DNA of 64,000 nucleotides from an uncultured bacterium (GCA_937949555.1 CALEDV010000034.1:1-64000), one strand, 5' to 3'; positions 7,925-17,061 are shown, counted from the stretch's first letter. Translations and numbers: made by a program. Notes: a model not told the origin generated them from the sequence alone.

Positions 7925-8464
7925 ATGAGGTCTAATGAGATTGTAAATAAACTAAAGGAAGCATTCCCTGAGGAGATCATTGAGGTGTGTAGTTTTGCCA
8001 ATCAGACCTCAATGGTGGTTAAAAAGCAGAGGATTGTAGAAGTCATGAGGTTTCTACATGACAATCCAGGGCTAAACTTTGGCCACCTTCAAGATTTATG
8101 CGGTGTGGACTACAAAGACACAAAGCCCTATCGCTTTGAGGTGGTCTATCAACTCTTTAGCATTGAAAAGGAACATGCCATTAGGATTAGGGCAATGCTG
8201 CCAGAGGATGACGCCACGATTGACACAGTGACACCTATTTGGGACGGGGCATCTTGGCATGAGCGTGAGTGCTACGATATGTTTGGCATTGTCTTTAAGG
8301 GGCATCCAGATCTAAGGAGGATCCTGATGCCTGAGGATTGGCAAGGGCATCCCTTGAGAAAGGATTATCCACTGAAGGGCCCAAAGGAATATTGGAAAGG
8401 CTTTCAGGAGGTCCTCAGAAAGGCTGATGAATACAGGCAGTATGAGACGAAGGTCTTAGATTAA
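7925..8464 (+). CDS. nuoC: NADH-quinone oxidoreductase subunit C
   Basis: 179 aa, the 30-kDa subunit. The signature WHERECYDMFGIVFKGHPDLRRILMPEDW (in part) is present at about residues 102-130, followed by GHPLRKDYPLKG. The ATG begins immediately after the nuoA stop. It joins the peripheral arm to NuoD; being separate from nuoD and downstream of it is an unusual gene order. Confidence 0.92.
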   Translation: MRSNEIVNKLKEAFPEEIIEVCSFANQTSMVVKKQRIVEVMRFLHDNPGLNFGHLQDLCGVDYKDTKPYRFEVVYQLFSIEKEHAIRIRAMLPEDDATIDTVTPIWDGASWHERECYDMFGIVFKGHPDLRRILMPEDWQGHPLRKDYPLKGPKEYWKGFQEVLRKADEYRQYETKVLD

Positions 8465-8466
8465 CT

Positions 8467-9480
8467 GTGCAAATGGAATTTTTATATAACCTCATGATCC
8501 CTATCATCAAGGTGGCGGTAGTATTTGCTGTGACCCTTTTACATGTAGCCTACGCCACTTACTTTGAGCGTAAGGTGATTGGCCGTATGCAGTGCAGAAT
8601 TGGACCCACAGAGGTAGGGCCCTACGGACTTCTTCAGCCCTTTGCAGATATGTTTAAGTCCCTTTTTAAAGAGGACATAATCCCAGCAAAGGCTGACAAG
8701 GCGGTGTTTTTCATCGCCCCTGTTATAGTCCTTGCACCTACGATGAGTTCACTTTCGGTGATACCCTTTGCTGAAGGCTTCATGATTGCCGATGTAAATG
8801 TGGGGATGCTCTTTATCCTTGCCTGTGCCTCCTTAAGTGTGTATGGGATCATCCTTGCCGGCTGGTCTTCAAACTCTAAGTATGCCTTCTTTGGCGGCAT
8901 GCGCTCAGCCGCACAGGTCATTAGCTATGAGATTGCAATGGGCATCAGCCTTGCCTCGGTTTTTCTTATGGCTGGTTCAGTAAGATTAGATGAGATAGTG
9001 AAGGCACAGTACGAATACACCTTCAGCATGTATGCACCCCATCTATTGATCGGCTTTGTGGTCTTTTTGATTGCCGCCTTTGCAGAGACAAACCGCACAC
9101 CCTTTGACCTGCCTGAGGCAGAGACAGAGTTGGTGGCAGGTTATCTCACTGAATACAGCGGCTTTAGGTATGCCCTCTTTTTCCTGTCTGAATATGTGGC
9201 TATGTTTATCATGAGTAGCATCATAACGCTTTGCTTCTTAGGAGGCTGGACCATACCAAGGTTTATCACAGATATCTTGCCTTTCCTTAGTTATGTGCCC
9301 GGCATTTTATGGTTTTTGTCAAAGGTCTATTTCTTTATGTTCTTTTATTACTGGATTAGGGCAACTATCCCAAGGTATCGTTTCGACCAATTGATGGCCA
9401 TTGGATGGAAGATACTGATACCCCTTTCATTGCTAAACCTTTTGATAGTGGCCTTTGTAAAGAGGTTTGTAATTGATTAG
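8467..9480 (+). CDS. nuoH: NADH-quinone oxidoreductase subunit H
   Basis: 337 aa, eight-helix membrane subunit that forms the quinone tunnel at the junction with the peripheral arm. Motifs include TYFERKVIGRMQCRIGP at about residues 31-47, AETNRTPFDLPEAETELVAG at about 206-225, and RATIPRYRFDQLM near the end. The GTG at 8467 and the in-frame ATG at 8473 are both possible starts; AAGGTC lies upstream at 8450. Confidence 0.93.
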   Translation: MQMEFLYNLMIPIIKVAVVFAVTLLHVAYATYFERKVIGRMQCRIGPTEVGPYGLLQPFADMFKSLFKEDIIPAKADKAVFFIAPVIVLAPTMSSLSVIPFAEGFMIADVNVGMLFILACASLSVYGIILAGWSSNSKYAFFGGMRSAAQVISYEIAMGISLASVFLMAGSVRLDEIVKAQYEYTFSMYAPHLLIGFVVFLIAAFAETNRTPFDLPEAETELVAGYLTEYSGFRYALFFLSEYVAMFIMSSIITLCFLGGWTIPRFITDILPFLSYVPGILWFLSKVYFFMFFYYWIRATIPRYRFDQLMAIGWKILIPLSLLNLLIVAFVKRFVID

Positions 9481-9501
9481 AAGGACATATTATAAGGAGC
9501 T

Positions 9502-10023
9502 ATGATGCTGCCGCAACTGTTTTTTGCATACTTTGCAGTAATGATACTGGGTCTTGCACTTGTGGTCATTACAAGGCGCAACATGGTCCATGCGGTGGTG
9601 TGGATGCTTTTAATGTTTGTCCATATTGGTGGTCTCTATCTGTTTTTAAATGCCGAGTTCTTTGCAGTGATACAGGTGATAGTTTATGCAGGGGCTGTAT
9701 TGGTGATGTTCCTGTTTGTTGTATTGCTATTGAATCTAAGGGAAGAGCAGGGCCTGCCCATCTTTATAAGGGGTGTGCAAGGAAGGGTCATTATTGGGTT
9801 GATATTGCTTCTTACACTGGTCTCTGCTGCAGGACAGGCATCGAAGGGTCAAGGGGGGAGGTTCAGCATAGACTACATCCAGCGACAGACGCACATAAAG
9901 GTCTTAGGCTCTGTGTTATTCAACGACTATGTATACCCCTTTTTGATAATGGGGTTCATACTTTTTGTCCCCATGGTGGCTGTTGTTGTGCTTGCTATCA
10001 GGAGGTCAAATGGTTCCTCTTAA
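9502..10023 (+). CDS. nuoJ: NADH-quinone oxidoreductase subunit J
   Basis: 173 aa, five predicted helices. The conserved helix-3 region VIVYAGAVLVMFLFVVLLLN holds the Tyr/Gly pi-bulge region of this family. AAGGAGCT precedes the ATG. The end overlaps nuoK by 14 bp. Confidence 0.9.
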   Translation: MMLPQLFFAYFAVMILGLALVVITRRNMVHAVVWMLLMFVHIGGLYLFLNAEFFAVIQVIVYAGAVLVMFLFVVLLLNLREEQGLPIFIRGVQGRVIIGLILLLTLVSAAGQASKGQGGRFSIDYIQRQTHIKVLGSVLFNDYVYPFLIMGFILFVPMVAVVVLAIRRSNGSS

Positions 10024-10321
10024 TTGGTATCTGATGCTCAGTGTTTCTCTGTTTATTGTGGGTTTGATAGGTTTCCTAACGAGGAGAAGCATCATAATGA
10101 TGTTTTTATCTGTGGAGATAATGCTTAACGCAATCAACATAAGCCTCATTGCAATGAGCCACTATATGCAAGATATGAGGGGACAGGTGCTGGCCTTTTT
10201 TGTAATTGCCTGTGCAGCAGCTGGTATGGCAGTGGGTCTTGTGCTCCTGATTTCAGCATACAGGAATAAGCCAACGGTTAGACTGGAAGACTTTGACCTG
10301 TTAAAGGATAGGGCTTTTTAA
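10010..10321 (+). CDS. nuoK: NADH-quinone oxidoreductase subunit K
   Basis: 103 aa, three helices, MrpC-like proton-channel subunit. Conserved membrane Glu residues are seen in MMFLSVEIMLNAINI. The ATG at 10010 is chosen because AGGAGGT lies just upstream and because it gives the normal ~100-aa length; a start at 9965 would add 15 residues inside nuoJ. The length gives no sign of an extended NuoK. Confidence 0.92.
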   Translation: MVPLNWYLMLSVSLFIVGLIGFLTRRSIIMMFLSVEIMLNAINISLIAMSHYMQDMRGQVLAFFVIACAAAGMAVGLVLLISAYRNKPTVRLEDFDLLKDRAF

Positions 10322-11841
10322 TGCATACTGAAACATCCATACTCCCATTACTGCCAATTTTGGTCTCCCTTGTGGCTGTGGTCCTCATTATAAAGACTGG
10401 CAAGGAAAGGCCAAACCTGAGGGAGTTTTGGTCTATCGCAGCGGGCGTGGTCAAATTGGCCATAGTCTCGATGATGATTCCTGAGGTGCTTTCAGGCACA
10501 AACCTTGAGTTTACGCTTTTTCATGTCATGCCAGGCATTGATGTAAAGTTTAGGGCCGATGCCTTAGGTGTGCTCTTTGCATCGGGTGCCTCTGTGTTGT
10601 GGATCCTCACTACAATTTACTCTATCGGCTATATGCGGGGTCATGGAGAGGTCAATCAGACCAGGTACTTTGGCTGTTTTGCAGGGGCACTGTCAGCAAC
10701 CATGGGTGTAGCCTTTTCTGCCAATATGTTTACCATGTTTATCTTTTATGAGGCCCTTACAATAATCACTTATCCCCTTGTGGCACACAAGGATACTGAA
10801 GAGGCCAGGGCAGGAGCCAGAAAGTATGCCTTTTACCTGCTTGCTTCGGCAAAGGCGTTTCTTGTGGCAGCTATAGTCATCACATACAACCTGGCAGGTA
10901 CCCTTGAGTTTCAAGGGGGAGGCATCTTCCCTGAGCTTGTTAGACAGCATCAAACACCCATCCTCAACATAGTCTTCTTGATGTATCTGTATGGGTTTGC
11001 CAAGTGTGCCATAATGCCCCTTCATGGTTGGCTCCCTGCTGCCATGGTTGCGCCAACGCCAGTAAGTGCCCTGCTTCATGCAGTGGCAGTGGTCAAAACG
11101 GGTGTATTTACTGTGCTCAGGGTGATATTCTTTATTTATGGTACAGACTATCTGAGGGGGCTTGAGGCTACGGATATCGCACTTTTTATGTCGTGCTTTA
11201 CCATAGTGGTTGCATCTATTATTGCCCTTACCAGAGACAATATAAAGGCCCGACTTGCTTACTCAACTATAAGTCAGCTCTCATACATAATCCTTGGTGG
11301 TGTGCTGTTGACTGCAAGCGGGGTGATAGGAGGGGTTATACATATTTCCAATCATGCCTTTGCAAAGATAACCCTTTTCTTCTGCGCTGGCTCCCTGTAT
11401 GTATCTGCCCATAAGACAGAGGTCAGCCAACTCGATGGTATCGCAAAGAAGATGCCTCTTACTATGGTTGCCTTTACCATTGGGGCAATGGGGATGATTG
11501 GTGTGCCCCTCTTTGGTGGTTTTGTGACAAAGTGGTATCTGCTTCTTGGGGCAATGGAAAGGGATAGCCTACTGGTTGTTGCGGTCTTATTATCAAGCAC
11601 ACTGCTTAATGCAGGATACTTTATGCCAATCATATACAGGGCATTTTTTAAAGAATACAAGGGGGATCATGACCCTCATGGGGGACATCATATCTTGCAC
11701 GGTGATACACAGGGAGGTCATGAGGATATCAGGGAAAACCCCTTCATGGTAGTCCCTCTTATGATCACTGCTATCTTGAGCATACTGGGTGGGATATTCC
11801 CTGATTTTATTGTGACTTTAGCCTCGGAGGTATTTAGATGA
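10321..11841 (+). CDS. Proton-translocating antiporter-type subunit (NuoL/MrpD-like)
   Basis: 506 aa, about 14 helices, proton-conducting membrane transporter family. YSIGYM at 100-105 resembles NuoL/MrpA-D proteins. Glu144 in FYEALTIITYPL matches the essential TM5 Glu. Lys228 in FAKCAIMPLHGWLP and Lys259 match the channel lysines. The loop near residues 440-470 is His-rich (HDPHGGHHILHGDTQGGH). It lacks the long C-terminal lateral helix of true NuoL. The start overlaps the nuoK stop (TAATG). It probably occupies the NuoL position or an extra pumping position in the membrane arm. Confidence 0.8.
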   Translation: MHTETSILPLLPILVSLVAVVLIIKTGKERPNLREFWSIAAGVVKLAIVSMMIPEVLSGTNLEFTLFHVMPGIDVKFRADALGVLFASGASVLWILTTIYSIGYMRGHGEVNQTRYFGCFAGALSATMGVAFSANMFTMFIFYEALTIITYPLVAHKDTEEARAGARKYAFYLLASAKAFLVAAIVITYNLAGTLEFQGGGIFPELVRQHQTPILNIVFLMYLYGFAKCAIMPLHGWLPAAMVAPTPVSALLHAVAVVKTGVFTVLRVIFFIYGTDYLRGLEATDIALFMSCFTIVVASIIALTRDNIKARLAYSTISQLSYIILGGVLLTASGVIGGVIHISNHAFAKITLFFCAGSLYVSAHKTEVSQLDGIAKKMPLTMVAFTIGAMGMIGVPLFGGFVTKWYLLLGAMERDSLLVVAVLLSSTLLNAGYFMPIIYRAFFKEYKGDHDPHGGHHILHGDTQGGHEDIRENPFMVVPLMITAILSILGGIFPDFIVTLASEVFR

Positions 11842-11975
11842 GCCACGGGTCTGTCAATGAAAAGGGTGAATTGATGGAGTTAAAGCACGCCCCTGTTGCT
11901 GGTTACAGGACTGCCTTTTACATTGCCTTTGCAGCAGGTGTTTTGTATCTACTGATTCTCTTTGCCTCAGGATAG
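11838..11975 (+). CDS. Small single-pass membrane protein in complex I operon
   Basis: 45 aa. The ATG overlaps the stop of the preceding antiporter gene (ATGA at 11838), the arrangement expected for translational coupling. The first ~20 residues are polar; residues 23-43 (FYIAFAAGVLYLLILF) form one membrane helix. It has no recognised family. Position and coupling suggest a small accessory subunit of the antiporter module. It is too short for most gene callers. Confidence 0.6.
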   Translation: MSHGSVNEKGELMELKHAPVAGYRTAFYIAFAAGVLYLLILFASG

Positions 11976-12081
11976 GGGTCATATTCAGGGGCCTTTGAGG
12001 ACTGAGAGGGCATGTCTGAATAGTGATCGGAGGCCCTTTAAAAAGCTATTCACCAAAGGGTGATTAAGTTAGGAGACGCTT

Positions 12082-12150
12082 ATGAAGGGGTGTGGAAATA
12101 AAGTCTTTTGGGTATGGGCCCTTGATCTTACAGGAAATTCCGGATTATAG
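12082..12150 (+). CDS. Possible 22-aa peptide
   Basis: ATG at 12082 follows TTAGGAGACGCT, a good ribosome-binding site. It opens 22 codons (MKGCGNKVFWVWALDLTG...) ending in TAG at 12148-12150, 22 bp before the next gene. The middle is hydrophobic (VFWVWAL) but too short to span a membrane reliably. It lies in the 197-bp gap between two small membrane genes. It could equally be chance. Confidence 0.3.
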   Translation: MKGCGNKVFWVWALDLTGNSGL

Positions 12151-12172
12151 GGACCTAAAGGAGGAGGCTTAG

Positions 12173-12424
12173 ATGGATACAGATAAGGTGCATTTTTTGG
12201 ATAGGCCTGGGAGCCTGAAGAGGATACTTAAGATATTCTTTTCATCGTTGATGATACTGGTCATAATAGACCTTTTTGTCCACAAGCACCCTTATTTTGG
12301 CTTTGACGGCCGACCCTCCTTTTACGGTGCCTTTGGGTTTGTAGCCTGCGTCATCCTTGTGCTTGCTGCGAGGTTTATACTCAGACCCATCGTAAAGAGA
12401 AAAGAGGGACACTACAATGATTAA
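12173..12424 (+). CDS. Small two-helix membrane protein associated with Mrp-like antiporter subunits
   Basis: 83 aa with two predicted helices (about 21-37 and 52-70) separated by HKHPYFGFDGRPSFYGAFGF. Similar short proteins with an H(R/K)H...F..FGFVACV pattern accompany NuoL/MrpD-like genes in other anaerobes (recalled, not searched). AAAGGAGGAGG precedes the ATG, and the end overlaps the next antiporter gene by 8 bp, so it probably belongs to the same membrane assembly. Confidence 0.6.
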   Translation: MDTDKVHFLDRPGSLKRILKIFFSSLMILVIIDLFVHKHPYFGFDGRPSFYGAFGFVACVILVLAARFILRPIVKRKEGHYND

Positions 12425-14177
12425 CATACCACCAGTATTGATACTGACCCTCGGGTCCCTTTTTATACCCCTATTTAAAGGGCATGGTAGGGCTATTTAT
12501 CTCATTGCCATCCCCTTACTTACTATGATAGATGTCTTTCTCTTGAGGGAGGGGACCTATTGGGTGGTTAATATCCTTGACTACAGCCTCACCTTTGGAA
12601 GGGTAGACAGGTTGAGCCTTGTCTTTGGATACATCTTCTCTATTATATCCCTGATTACCACGATCTACAGCCTCCATGTGAAGGAAAACAGTCATCTTAT
12701 GGCAGGCTTCATCTATGCAGGCAGTGCCCTTGGGGCAGTCTTCTCAGGCGATTTTGTGAGCCTTTTTATATTCTGGGAGGCAATGGCATTTAGTGCTGCC
12801 TATATAGTCTGGTTGAGGCACACAAGGTCATCAGAAGGGGCAGGGTTGAGGTATCTCATGGTTCATATCCTTGGCGGGCTTTTGCTCCTTGGGGGTATAG
12901 TCATACATTACCAAAACACTGGTTCTCTTGCCTTTGATTACATTGGACTCAAAGGTCTATCCTCCTGGCTCATACTTTTGGGTTTCGGGATCAATGGGGC
13001 ATTACCAGGGCTCCATGCTTGGCTCCCTGATGCCTATCCGGAGTCTACACCAGAAGGGACAGTATTTCTATCAGCCTTTACCACAAAGACTGCTGTCTAT
13101 GTCCTTGCAAGGGGCTTCCCTGGGACAGAGTTGCTTATCTATCTGGGGGCAATAATGACGGCATTCCCCATTTTTTATGCGGTTATAGAAAATGACCTCA
13201 GAAGGGTCCTCTCATACAGTCTTATAAATCAGGTGGGCTTTATGGTGGTTGGTATCGGGATAGGGACACAACTGTCTATCAATGGCACTGCTGCCCATGC
13301 CTTTAGCCACATCCTTTATAAGGCCCTGCTTTTTATGTCTATGGGTGCCGTGCTCAAACAGACTGGCAAGATAAAGGCTACAGACCTCGGAGGGCTCTAT
13401 AAGTCAATGCCTCTGACAACACTATTCTGTCTTATTGGTGCTGCATCCATTTCTGGGGTGCCTCTAACAAATGGCTTCATAAGCAAGTCAATGATAGTGA
13501 GCGCAGCCGGGGAGGGAGGGCTGATGGCAATATGGTTTGCCCTGATATTTGCCTCTGCTGGGGTCTTTCATCACTCAGGCATAAAGATACCGTTCTTTGC
13601 CTTTTTTAGCCATGACTCAGGCATTAGGACAACAGAACCACCGAGACACATGTTAATAGCTATGGGTATCGCATCCTTCCTTTGCATATTCATTGGGGTC
13701 CTTCCAGGCCTTTTATACTCTATACTTCCATATCCAGTTCAATACGAACCGTACACAGGGGCACATGTGATTGATCAGTTGCAGTTGCTTGCATTCTCTG
13801 CCCTTGCCTTTACACTGTTGATGATGTCAGGTATCTATCCTGCTGAACAGAGGGCAATAAACTTAGATATGGACTGGTTTTACCGTAAGGGGGCAAGGAT
13901 CTTTATGCAGATAGCCCATAACCCCATAGCTAAATTTGAATACAATACAGTGGGTGAGGCCTACGAGTTTTTGATCATAAAACCGATGTTAAAGATTGCC
14001 CATTTCCTTAGACTTGTTGATGCAAAGGTAGTAGATGGTTCGGTAAATGGCCTTGGCAAGTGTTCCTTGGGCATGAGCGATGTGCTGAAGATAATCCATA
14101 ATGGTAAGACCCATGACTATGCCTTCCTGATGGCTATTGGTGCAGTCTTCATAGTCGTGCTGGTGGTGCTTATTTAG
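12417..14177 (+). CDS. Second antiporter-type subunit (MrpD/NuoL-like) lacking the TM7 lysine
   Basis: 586 aa, proton-conducting membrane transporter family. Glu121 (FIFWEAMAFSAAY) is the TM5 Glu and Lys224 (FTTKTAVYVLAR) the TM8 Lys. At the TM7 position, where NuoM here has Lys (KVPMFPLHTWLP) and NuoN has Lys (KAGAAPFHQW), this protein has Asn193 (NGALPGLHAWLP). The C-terminal ~100 residues form an extension ending in a helix, with VDGSVNGLG resembling the NuoL C-terminal region. It overlaps the small gene upstream by 8 bp. It may be the terminal NuoL-position subunit carrying a lateral helix. Confidence 0.8.
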   Translation: MINIPPVLILTLGSLFIPLFKGHGRAIYLIAIPLLTMIDVFLLREGTYWVVNILDYSLTFGRVDRLSLVFGYIFSIISLITTIYSLHVKENSHLMAGFIYAGSALGAVFSGDFVSLFIFWEAMAFSAAYIVWLRHTRSSEGAGLRYLMVHILGGLLLLGGIVIHYQNTGSLAFDYIGLKGLSSWLILLGFGINGALPGLHAWLPDAYPESTPEGTVFLSAFTTKTAVYVLARGFPGTELLIYLGAIMTAFPIFYAVIENDLRRVLSYSLINQVGFMVVGIGIGTQLSINGTAAHAFSHILYKALLFMSMGAVLKQTGKIKATDLGGLYKSMPLTTLFCLIGAASISGVPLTNGFISKSMIVSAAGEGGLMAIWFALIFASAGVFHHSGIKIPFFAFFSHDSGIRTTEPPRHMLIAMGIASFLCIFIGVLPGLLYSILPYPVQYEPYTGAHVIDQLQLLAFSALAFTLLMMSGIYPAEQRAINLDMDWFYRKGARIFMQIAHNPIAKFEYNTVGEAYEFLIIKPMLKIAHFLRLVDAKVVDGSVNGLGKCSLGMSDVLKIIHNGKTHDYAFLMAIGAVFIVVLVVLI

Positions 14178-14197
14178 AAAGGTGAGGCAGAAATACA

Positions 14198-15679
14198 ATG
14201 CAATACCCAATACTTAGCCTTGTAACATTCCTTCCCACGCTTGGGGTGCTGTTTCTCATACCCTTACGAAACCATAGCTTAATAAGATACATAGCCTTGG
14301 TTTTTACCTTGCTTACATTCTTTGTATCCTTGCCTATTTATACCAACTTTGATAGGTCAACACACCTTTTTCAGTTTGTGGAGTCTTATCAATGGGTGCC
14401 CTCTATAGGTATTAACTACAAAATGGGAATTGACGGCATTAGTGTGTTGTTTATACTGCTTACTACCATTTTGAGTGTGCTCTGTGTGCTTGTATCATGG
14501 AAGGCCATTAGCCATAAGGTCAAGGAGTTTTACTCCATGATACTTGTGATGGAGACAGCAATGATAGGTATCTTTTGTGCCATGGACCTCTTTTTGTTTT
14601 ACATATTCTGGGAGGCAATGCTTATACCAATGTTCCTGCTCATTGGTATATGGGGTAGTTCCAATAGGGTATATGCAGCCGTAAAGTTCGTGCTCTTTAC
14701 ACTGGCTGGTAGTGTACTTATGCTTATCGGGATAATCTCTCTGTACTTCCTGGGTGGAAGGACCTTTGACATAATCACACTGCAAGGCATCAGGTACCCA
14801 ATAGAATTCCAATACTGGCTTTTCTTTGCCTTCTTTGCTGCCTTTGCAGTAAAGGTGCCCATGTTTCCATTGCATACATGGCTCCCCGATGCCCATACAG
14901 AGGCCCCTACTGCAGGTAGTGTTATACTGGCAGGCGTGCTTTTGAAGATAGGTGCCTATGGCTTCTTGAGGTTTTCATTGCCCATGTGCCCTGATGCCAC
15001 AAAGGAACTGATGGTTCCAATGCAGGTCCTTTCAGTATTGGCGATTGTGTATGGGGCCTTTGTAACCCTAATGCAGACAGACTTCAAGAGGCTGATTGCC
15101 TATTCCAGCGTAAGCCATATGGGTTTTGTTACCCTTGGTATCTTTTCTTTAAACCAGACAGGACTACAAGGTGGTATACTGCAGATGATCAACCATGGAA
15201 TAGTCACGGGCGCAGTCTTTATGTGTATAGGCATTATCTACGAGAGGACCCATACGAGGAGGTTAGAGGATTATGGTGGACTGGCAAAGGTAGTGCCAGT
15301 GTATGTGTTGTTTTATACCATCTTTTCCCTTGCTGCAATCGGTTTGCCGGGTACTAATTCCTTTATTGGGGAGTTTTTAGTCTTAAGTGGAGCATTTCAG
15401 AATGATTATGCTATTGCAGCACCAGCGATATTGGGCATAATGCTGGGGACTGCATATATGGTTTGGCTTTACTACAGGGTCGTACTCAGGGAGGTCAACC
15501 CTACAATCAAGGGTCATCTCTATGACATGCAGTTAAGGGAGGTAATAATGGTGATACCCCTTGTGATCCTTATCTTTTACATAGGCATACAGCCTTCGGT
15601 GCCCCTGAGTTTTATGCAAACATCAATAAGGCATCTGATCCTTCAAATGGACGGTGGGATGCTTATAGGTCTGAGGTGA
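14198..15679 (+). CDS. nuoM: NADH-quinone oxidoreductase subunit M
   Basis: 493 aa, canonical NuoM. Glu139 in FYIFWEAMLIPMFLLIG is the TM5 Glu; AVKVPMFPLHTWLPDAHTEAP carries the TM7 Lys; FKRLIAYSSVSHMGF and NQTGLQGGILQM are typical. AAGGTGAGG precedes the ATG. It overlaps the nuoN start (GTGA). Confidence 0.93.
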   Translation: MQYPILSLVTFLPTLGVLFLIPLRNHSLIRYIALVFTLLTFFVSLPIYTNFDRSTHLFQFVESYQWVPSIGINYKMGIDGISVLFILLTTILSVLCVLVSWKAISHKVKEFYSMILVMETAMIGIFCAMDLFLFYIFWEAMLIPMFLLIGIWGSSNRVYAAVKFVLFTLAGSVLMLIGIISLYFLGGRTFDIITLQGIRYPIEFQYWLFFAFFAAFAVKVPMFPLHTWLPDAHTEAPTAGSVILAGVLLKIGAYGFLRFSLPMCPDATKELMVPMQVLSVLAIVYGAFVTLMQTDFKRLIAYSSVSHMGFVTLGIFSLNQTGLQGGILQMINHGIVTGAVFMCIGIIYERTHTRRLEDYGGLAKVVPVYVLFYTIFSLAAIGLPGTNSFIGEFLVLSGAFQNDYAIAAPAILGIMLGTAYMVWLYYRVVLREVNPTIKGHLYDMQLREVIMVIPLVILIFYIGIQPSVPLSFMQTSIRHLILQMDGGMLIGLR

Positions 15680-17061
15680 ATGTGATGTCTGCGTATCCAA
15701 TAATTCCAGAGATAGTATTCAGCACTACTATAGTTATCTATTTCTGTCTGGGGCTTTTTATCAAAAACAGAAATTATCTAACGGTCCTGGGCGTCTGTTC
15801 GTCGCTACTAACTACGGTGATGATATTTTCATCTCCAATGGGTAGTCTCTTTGGAGGTATGTTTGTTTCTGATGCCCTAAGCCAGTCATTCAAGCTGGTC
15901 TTTCACATAAGCCTGATATTGAGCCTTCTGATATCCCTCAGATACGAGGCTATAAGGGATGAGTATTTCTTTGATTACACACTGTTAATGATGCTTTCTA
16001 CCTTAGCCATGATGCTTATAGCATCATCCAGAGACCTCATAGCACTGTTTTTGTCCATAGAGTTTATGGCGCTTTGCATGTATACACTCACAGGTTTTTC
16101 AAGATGCGATCTGAGGTCCAATGAGGCAGGATTAAAATATTATATACTCGGCACCCTTGCCTCTGTAACCCTGCTTTTTGGCATTACTGCCATATACGGG
16201 ATTACCGGGACAACAGACATAAAGGCAATAGGGGCAATCTTTTACAACAATAGCGGGGAACCTAATCCCTACCAGTATGTTGGGGTCCTTGCTATCCTTA
16301 TAGCCCTTGCCTTCAAGGCTGGGGCAGCCCCTTTCCATCAATGGTCGCCAGATGCCTATGAGGGCGCTCCAACAACGGTGACAGCATTTATGTCCGTAGG
16401 CCCAAAGGCAGCGGTGTTGGGCGCTATGGGTACAGTATTTTATGTGGCTTTCAAGGCAGATCCAGAGGTATGGGTCAATGCCCTTATCTTCATAGCCATA
16501 GCTACTATGGCAATTGGCAATATAATGGCTTTAAGACAGGAAAACATAAAGAGGCTGTTAGCCTATTCATCTATTGCCCACGCTGGATATATGATGCTGG
16601 GCATACTTGCAGGTTCCTTAGAGGGGCTACAGTCTGTATTGATTTACATGATGATCTACGCCTTCATGAACCTGGGGGCCTTTGCAATAGTCCTATCCAT
16701 AAAGGATGGTGAACATCTAAGGGGGTACACAGGGCTGTGGCACACTAATCCATACACAGCCATTGGGATGCTGATACTGCTATTTTCACTGGCAGGCATA
16801 CCCCCCTTTGCAGGGTTCATTGCCAAATTTAAGGTCTTCATGGCAGCAGTGCATGCTGGTTACACCTGGGTGGCAGTTGTGGGTGTCTTGTTTAGTGTGT
16901 TGTCTGCCTACTATTACCTGAAGATAGTTGTGAGGATGTTCTTTGTGACCGAGCAATTGGGTATCAGGCCAGTGGCGGTTTCAGCAAACCTGAGTATAGC
17001 AATCATACTGACGGTCTTCTTTGTCTGCCTTATTGGCATAGCGCCTTCGGTGCTGCTTTGA
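15676..17061 (+). CDS. nuoN: NADH-quinone oxidoreductase subunit N
   Basis: 461 aa, canonical NuoN. Features are IEFMALCMYTLTGF (TM5 region, conserved Glu), AFKAGAAPFHQWSPDAYEGAPTTVTA in two adjoining motifs (TM7 Lys and loop) and IKRLLAYSSIAHAGYM. GTG 15676 overlaps the nuoM stop; ATG 15685 in frame is possible. Last gene of the respiratory operon. The following 257 bp to panD hold no strong terminator, only a 4-bp hairpin at 17246-17257. Confidence 0.93.
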   Translation: MNVMSAYPIIPEIVFSTTIVIYFCLGLFIKNRNYLTVLGVCSSLLTTVMIFSSPMGSLFGGMFVSDALSQSFKLVFHISLILSLLISLRYEAIRDEYFFDYTLLMMLSTLAMMLIASSRDLIALFLSIEFMALCMYTLTGFSRCDLRSNEAGLKYYILGTLASVTLLFGITAIYGITGTTDIKAIGAIFYNNSGEPNPYQYVGVLAILIALAFKAGAAPFHQWSPDAYEGAPTTVTAFMSVGPKAAVLGAMGTVFYVAFKADPEVWVNALIFIAIATMAIGNIMALRQENIKRLLAYSSIAHAGYMMLGILAGSLEGLQSVLIYMMIYAFMNLGAFAIVLSIKDGEHLRGYTGLWHTNPYTAIGMLILLFSLAGIPPFAGFIAKFKVFMAAVHAGYTWVAVVGVLFSVLSAYYYLKIVVRMFFVTEQLGIRPVAVSANLSIAIILTVFFVCLIGIAPSVLL

